Source of the DNA: Semisulcospira habei
Lineage: Eukaryota > Mollusca > Gastropoda > Semisulcospiridae
Assembly: GCA_036245525.1 (NCBI GenBank)
Contig: BTPG01000004.1
Span: 21,477,120-21,541,119, forward strand
Length of the DNA stretch: 64,000 nt
Reading direction: 5' to 3'
Below the pieces are notes generated by a model. That model searched no databases, was not told the DNA's origin, and worked only from the letters and a program-made list of their open reading frames with translations. This document shows positions 57,888-64,000 of the stretch, piece by piece. Position numbers and translations under genes: made by a program. Numbering within the stretch: the first letter of the stretch is position 1; each line of letters opens with the position of its first letter.

Positions 57888-60801
57888 ATGGCATGTTTCT
57901 CCCCGGTCCAGTCATGTCAGCCTACCCTCCAGTCCCAAACCCCTTCCCAATCACCTAACCCCAAAGATCCCATTGTGAAAGACACTCGATGAAAAACAGA
58001 AAGTGTTCAATGACACAAATATCCATGTTCTGAAACGCTGGAGAAAGGCCTTGTCGGTTCGCTATGTTCACCTTCTAGAGTCCACTAACAGTGGGTTTGA
58101 CGTGACTTGGAAGGATGTGGACTTTGACAATAACACTATCGACCGCACTGACTTCAGTGTTCGTACAAGGGCAGCAGGAATTCCTAATACACTTGCCAAG
58201 ACATTCGTACAAGTGAAACGGGCGGGCGTCAACTACATTACTGTGACCCTGTATTATAAACGGAAGCGTAGCATGGGCGGAACCTGTCTGATCCAGGGAA
58301 TACGAGCTGAAGAGTGGGTGAAGACGGAATTCCACCAGCTGTGTGCCCTGGTCAGGTCACTACAGAACGGGAACTTTAACGAAGATGATGTGCCCCCGCC
58401 AACATTCAGTCACCTACCCCTGTGTTCTAGCTGCGAGCCACAGCACCCCCCATATCCGCACCAGTCCTCATCCTCCACTGCAGTGTGTGATTTCACATCC
58501 ACTGAGGCGAGGGATAACAGGGTTGTTAGCAACCAGACCACATCACTCTTCACAGTCACACCATCCTTCACCTCCCCCACCATCTCCCCTAGCGAATCAC
58601 GTGGGTTGTTGCTCGACGTCTCCTTGGCAGACACTCCCATCACTCCCACCCGCTCCACTCTAACGGAAACCTCAGGAGTTTCGCTCCTAATGCTGATACC
58701 GAAGGGGGATAACATGCTAAGGCCGATCTCGCCCCAGCACTTGTCATCGTCGGCAGATCGTGTCTCCTTTACAGCCACACCCCCTACAGATTCAGCGTGT
58801 TTTGTTCCTGTTATGGCAGCCGTGAATGATTTGCAAGTGTCATCTCCTGGCATGCAAACCCTCCTTCCCGCAACTGACTTTGAGATCAGCCCGTCAGAGG
58901 CAGAGTTACAAACCGTGACTTTGCTCCCTGCGTCTCGACCAGCTTCTCGTCCACCTGAGATAACCAACAGCAGCGACCCAGGTATGACCCAGGCAGCCGC
59001 TCATGTTACCTCCATAAACACCGTGCTCCCTCTCCGACATCTTGCCGCTCTACCAGCACTACAGAATTCTTCACAGTTGTACTCGCGCCTACACGATGCT
59101 CTTAATATCATCGCGGGTCTTCGTGCTGATGTAGACACTTTGTTTAAAGGGTTGTCAGCGGCTCTCGTCAAGATTGATCAACTTGACAGCCACATCCGCG
59201 ATGAAGCAGTGAGGAGAGCCAAGGATCTGCAAGCCACAGAGTCCTGCATGGGCGAGATGTTGTCTAGTCTCGACGAAAGGATAAATAGTGTCGAATCAGC
59301 TCAGCACACTATGGACAGCACTGTAAACGGTTTATCCACGGCTAAACAGAATCACAAGCAGCGCCTCCGAGATCTGCAAAAGAAACTGAACAAAGCATCA
59401 GCCCATACAAACAGTCGATCAATGACTGATAACTCTGACAGTACACCTACACCTCTGTCTGCTGCCCTTGACAGCAGTACCTCTCAGAGGTGTGCAATGG
59501 ACATAGAAACAGTTACATCCCCACTCTCCGCCCCTCCGCTTCTTACACAAGACGACATCATGGCTGTGTCCCTCCAGGCTATGAGAGTGGGTGAGAACGA
59601 AAGCCGGGAACGCCGCATTCCTGTCCGGATAACCGCCGGCCAGCCCGAGATCATCAACCAAACTACTGAAGCCAGCGACGAACAGCAGCAAAATAACAGA
59701 CCGTCTCACAGGCTGTCTCCGGAGGAACAGATACTTCAACACTCGGTATTCGCCGACACCAATACTCTAGTTATCGGAGACTCCGTTGTTCACTACATCA
59801 AGGCGGAGAAGATGTCTACGTACCCAGAGGAAAAGGTGCAGGTCATATCTGTGTCTGGCCTGAAAACTCCCCACCTGATTGGCTGGCTCCGGAGTCAAGA
59901 ACCCTCTCACACAGTCTCTCTTGTGACCTTCCATGTCGGAGTGAACGACTGTAAGCAGACAGAAGTGACCAGCGCTGTGTGGGACCAGCTTGCCCGGCAA
60001 TGTCGGCGGGTATTCCCCAGCGCATGCATCCAAGCTTCCTCCATTCTGCCAGCCCAGCGGGGACAACAGCTGAACAGGTCTATTACTGCCTCCAACGGAA
60101 ACCTATACCACATGTGCAAAAAGCGTGGGGTAACATTTGTGGACAACACGCTGATTTTCTCTACTACAGATGGATATCCGCGCAAAAGGCTCTACAGGCG
60201 CAGTGACCCAATCCACCCTAGCCGGCAGGGCACAATTAGCTTGGCCATTAACGTGAAAAGGGGTGGGGTGCCTCCTGACACCTCCACAGCCATCCGTGCT
60301 CCGAGCAGTGGCCGGGACCGTGGGCGTGAGAGGCGTAGCGGCAACTCTCCAGGACTGTATTCTGAAATTGTGGCAGGGACTGCGTCCTCTACATCTACGT
60401 CCTACCCAGGATCACAGTATGATGCAAATAGCCACCAGATAACAGGACATTGTTTCAACAGCACATCTCAACAGCAACAGCGATGGGCCTGTTCGGCTTT
60501 TGTCCCCTCTGGGCTGGCGGAAGGGAGGCAAGCCGGACACATGCTGATACAAGACATGTCACCCCCACAGCAACAGGAGGCACCAGATCAACAGTTCGTG
60601 ACTATGTGGCAGTCACCTAACATACTGCAGTTTCCGACAGTTCCTGCAATGTACCCGCAGTATCGTGCGGCGCCAACGGACCACTTTTCGGGGAACACTA
60701 TGGCGCAACCCTACCCATTTAACGTCACCGCACCGGCACACACTCCGTATACGCACCACGACGTCTGGGCTCAGTACAATCGCCCAGCTTGTGTTTACTG
60801 A
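57888..60801 (+). pseudogene. L2 LINE ORF1 with SGNH-hydrolase (esterase) domain, one frameshift near the start
   Basis: The ATG at 57888 (in caccatgg) reads 33 codons to a TGA at 57987-57989. A 1-nt shift there restores the frame that runs open to 60801 (over 930 residues), with no ATG of its own near the start. N-terminal domain, about 130 residues: LKRWRKALSVRYVHLLE, then GTCLIQGIRAEEWVKTEF. A long Ser/Thr/Pro-rich linker follows. A coiled-coil-like stretch (LSSLDERINSVESAQ, LRDLQKKLNKAS) precedes an SGNH fold: VIGDSVVHY (nucleophile Ser, near residue 592 of the long frame), FHVGVNDCK and DPIHPS (Asp-His). A Gln/Pro-rich tail follows. ORF1 proteins with an esterase domain are known from the CR1/L2 LINEs. 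Confidence 0.85.
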
Positions 60802-61395
60802 GACTATAACCAGAGCATCCTATATACATCTATTAAACATTATATTCTATGAATTGTCTGTTGGGCCAGTTGTTCAGCAGAATTTCAGTGACTAGACATT
60901 TCTTCCTAAGTGATCTCTTACATCATACACATTGCTTCCTAAGTGATCTCCTACATCATAGACATTGCTTCCTAATTAATCTCTTATATCGTGTGCGCAC
61001 TGTAACGGTATTTCCTATCCTTCGTCTATTACTACACCAGTAACATTATCACTACGAGAATACATAATTTACATTTTGAGCGATTTGGGACGCTGGTTAG
61101 GTATCTTTGTGTAAGCGTACCACACATCGAGTGCACTGTGACACTATTTTTTCCTTGTGTGTTTCCCAGCACACCATCAGTCATAAGCGATTATTGACGC
61201 TGTTTGGAAAACTTCGAGTAACTCTTCATCTACTGGACAGTTGGTCAAGACACATTGAACTTGTAGTGTGTCAACGTATAGACTGCCTTGTTTTTCCTCG
61301 TCTGCACTGAAAAACAACACACGTCTATACAATAATATATATCTTTTGCTCTTGGTTCATAGGTGTTGATTTATTGTTATCTTTCTACATCAGTT

Positions 61396-64000
61396 ATGTC
61401 TACAGACAAGCCTGATACGCATCATTTGCTTATAGGACATTTAAATATATATCATTTGTATAACAAAGTTCCAGATTTATGTGTGATGTTGAGTCAACCA
61501 AACGCTTTCCACGTGTTTGGAATAACTGAATCACGACTGTGCTGTAACATCAGTGATGAAGCCATTTCTATCCCGGGTTTTCATGTATTTCGTCGCGATT
61601 CTGTTTCCCCTAAACACACGGGTATAGCCGTGTATTTAAACAATTCAATTAGGGATTGCGCTCGAAGAAGGACAGATCTAGAATCAGACCTAGTGGAAAG
61701 CGTTTGGATTGAACTAAAAGCAAGCAAAGCCACCCCATTATTAATCTGCTTTGTTTATCGAAATCCCTCAGCCACTTTTGAATGGTATGACACATTTACG
61801 GAAATGATGGACAATGCAACCAAATGTACTTCTGATCTATTAATCTTAGGCGACTTTAACATTAATTTGTTTTCTTCCAATCCTGCTTGGGAAACTACTC
61901 TTACTTTGTTTGGTCTCAAACAGTTGGTCACTAAAGCAACAAGAGTAACTGCCAATTCCTCAACATTGATCGACCATATTTACACAAACAACAAGACTAG
62001 AGTATTAGGGGTGCAGGTGCCCGAGGTTGCTATTAGTGACCATTACCCTGTCTGTTGTAGCTGGGCTCTGAAAGGTGACCGACGCCCCAAAAATCACCAA
62101 CACATCACTATTAAATTCAGATCTTATAAACACTTTAACAAAGATGTTTTCCTATCGGATCTCTGTCAAGTATGTTTCAGTCACGTTTATAATTACACGG
62201 ATCCCAATTCTGCGCTTGCAGAATGGTATGAGCTTTTTCTAAGTGTACTGGATAAACATGCACCATACCGAGAAAAACGTGTAAAAAGTGCACAGCCTCC
62301 CTTGTGGTTAAATAAAGATATCAAGGATGCTATGTCACTTCGTAATGAACTTAAAAAACACAAGGAATTTGATGCCTATCGTAAACAGCGAAATAAGGTA
62401 AAATATCTTGTTCGTGAAGCCCAAAAGTGTCACTTTAAAAGGATCATTGATGAGAAAAGGGACACAGTTACAGTGTGGCGCGCCCTGAACACATTTACAA
62501 AATCTAAACAAAAACCGGCATGCACCAGTATTTCAGCAGATACATTTAATAAACATTTCCTATCTGCTGCTGATGTCCTATTACAAAGTTGTCCTAACAT
62601 GTCACAAATATCAGACGTACTTGATAAATTCTGTGCCGAAAAGCTCAAGTCAAGTATTTTCAACATTCCTGTTATAACGGTTTATGACGTTGGTAAAACG
62701 ATATCTCAGCTAAAAAATAAGAGATCAACTGGTCATGACGGCATTAGTACTGCAATACTAAAACTAGCTCTCCCATATGTCGTTGATTCTCTGACGTATA
62801 TTTACAATCTTTGTATTCGACAGGGAACGTTTCCGTCCAGCCTAAAGAAAGCAAAAGTCATTCCTTTGCCCAAAACTAAAGATCTTTCTGAGCCAAATAA
62901 CTTTAGGCCCATTTCCTTACTTTCAACTTTGTCAAAACCAATAGAAAAACATATTCACCATCATTTACAACAGTTCCTGGAAAATCATCAAGTTTTACAC
63001 CCCTTGCAATCAGGCTTTCGACAACGCCATTCTTGTCATACAGCACTGATTCATCTGATTGATAGATGGCTCGATGCAATGAACAAACTGCAAACGACAG
63101 GGACAGTATTCTTAGATTTTAGCAAAGCTTTCGACTTAGTCAATCATAATCTACTTATACAGAAACTTAGAGCATACAGGCTTAGTAGCAACGCTGTGGC
63201 GTTTTTTCAGTCATACCTACAGAATAGAACTCAATTTGTTCTTGTAAATGGCAAACAATCTGCAGAGGGTATAATTCGTCATGGTGTGCCACAGGGATCA
63301 ATACTCGGCCCCTTATTATTTTCTCTTTTTATAAATGATCTTCCTCTACATATTTCTCCCACTGGAGTCACCTGCAGCCTTTTTGCAGATGATGGCATAT
63401 TAGACTTTTCTGATGCAAATGTTTTCAGTGTCAACCTCACCCTTCAGCAGGGTCTAAATGTTACATCAAAATGGTGTGCGGATAATTTCATGATTCCAAA
63501 CACTGGTAAAAACAAAGTGCATGCTCGTCGCCACCAGACAAAAACATCAGCTCAATCCCCCTCCTTTGAACTTGTTTCTGGGATCAGAACAAATTCAGCA
63601 AGTTAAAGAACATCGAGTACTTGGCACACACATTGATAACTGTCTCAGCTGGCAGAGCCAAACAGATAAGATATGCAAGGTGGTCTCAAGAAATTTGTTT
63701 CTTCTTGCTAAACTAAAATATTTCACTGACAGAAAAACAAGACAACTATTCTATAATGCACACATTAAATCGCATATTGATTATGTGTCATCTGTGTGGG
63801 ATGGCTGTAGCGATGCAAATTTAAAAAGATTAAACTCACTCCATAGGCGAGCAGCGAAACTTATATTAGATAAAACCATTCCACAACAAAGCAGTACCGA
63901 CGAAAAACCTGCTTTACTTCATATGCTCCCTCTCCGTCAACACTTTGTTTTTAATAAGTTAGTAATGGTATATAAGGCCACAGTAGGAAAAACACCAGCT
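61396..64000 (+). pseudogene. L2 LINE ORF2: endonuclease and reverse transcriptase (frameshift, cut by window end)
   Basis: ATG at 61396 (MSTDKPDTHH); the frame upstream has no ATG. Endonuclease: GHLNIYHLYNKV, GITESRL, LILGDFNINLF, LIDHIYTN, ISDHYPVCC. Reverse transcriptase: NNFRPISLLSTLSK, SGFRQRHSCHTAL, VFLDFSKAFDLVNHN, HGVPQGSILGPLLF, catalytic CSLFADDGI. At 63508-63512 a run of five A, where four would keep the frame, causes a shift; the first frame stops at 63606. The other frame continues to the window edge with EHRVLGTHID, RSHIDY-like KSHIDYVSSVWDG and NSLHRRAAKLIL. It is diverged from copies I and II. Confidence 0.88.

Larger units (their letters stand above)
57116..64000 (+). mobile_element. 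L2/CR1-like LINE, copy V with ORF1 and ORF2 (runs off the window)
   Basis: Putative 5' UTR 57116-57887, ORF1 57888-60801, spacer 60802-61395, ORF2 from 61396 past the right edge. The spacer contains three tandem units of about 31 bp (ttcctaagtgatctc...) at 60900-60985. The start is placed after the TC tract by analogy and is not proven. Two single-nucleotide frameshifts (about 57985 and 63508-63512) make it defective as read. Confidence 0.85.

Overview
This looks like a transposon-saturated animal nuclear genome, most likely a mollusc (perhaps a marine gastropod). The host is inferred from the repeat community: RTE, I-like and L2/CR1-like LINEs, a roughly 390-bp SINE-like retroposon ending in (CAAT)n, TTAA-flanked palindromic MITEs, and long GA/TC tracts. 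There are no bacterial operons or ribosome binding sites. Host exons are short, with GT-AG introns full of repeats. One 10-base run of N marks an assembly gap at 1491-1500.

The main host gene lies on the minus strand and is a KLHDC1/KLHDC2-type kelch protein, the substrate receptor of a cullin-2 ubiquitin ligase. Ten phase-compatible exons run from 37380 down to 14792; the extreme N-terminal exon was not found. They give about 390 residues, including every kelch blade after the first strand and the C-terminal tail. One exon (34840-35087) carries an apparent 1-nt deletion. The last four exons and their introns are present again, in the same orientation, at 51886-56076, with all splice sites and reading frames kept. 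This is a direct segmental duplication (about 13.92-23.5 kb versus 51.0-57.0 kb). The two copies have since gained different insertions. Copy 1 has a full RTE LINE at 18920-22474, a SINE at 16150, and a 31-bp minisatellite of about 15 units. Copy 2 has a SINE in the single minisatellite unit and another SINE about 45 bp from the copy-1 site. A possible second, unrecognised two-exon gene lies at 47181-48029 on the minus strand.

Mobile elements by region: 0-5 kb, an RTE-type LINE 3' end and two defective copies of a second RTE family. 5.24-12.27 kb, a full-length I-like LINE (ORF1 with CCHC knuckles; ORF2 with endonuclease, reverse transcriptase and RNase H) with target duplications, two SINE insertions and two frameshifts. 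18.9-22.5 kb, the complete RTE element. 24.85-28.4, 29.8-30.6, 41.3-44.3, 48.4-49.6 and 57.1-64 kb, five L2/CR1-like LINE copies, every observable 3' end abutting a GA/TC microsatellite and several 5' ends doing so too. 38-41 and 45 kb, SINE clusters including a nested pair. Palindromic TTAA MITEs are scattered throughout; one is inserted inside a LINE reading frame, which fixes its target site exactly.

The most interesting signals are: a tandem partial duplication of a C-degron receptor gene with its own insertion clock; L2-type LINEs apparently associated with TC microsatellites; and several unrelated near-perfect hairpins carried by elements that share TTAA ends.
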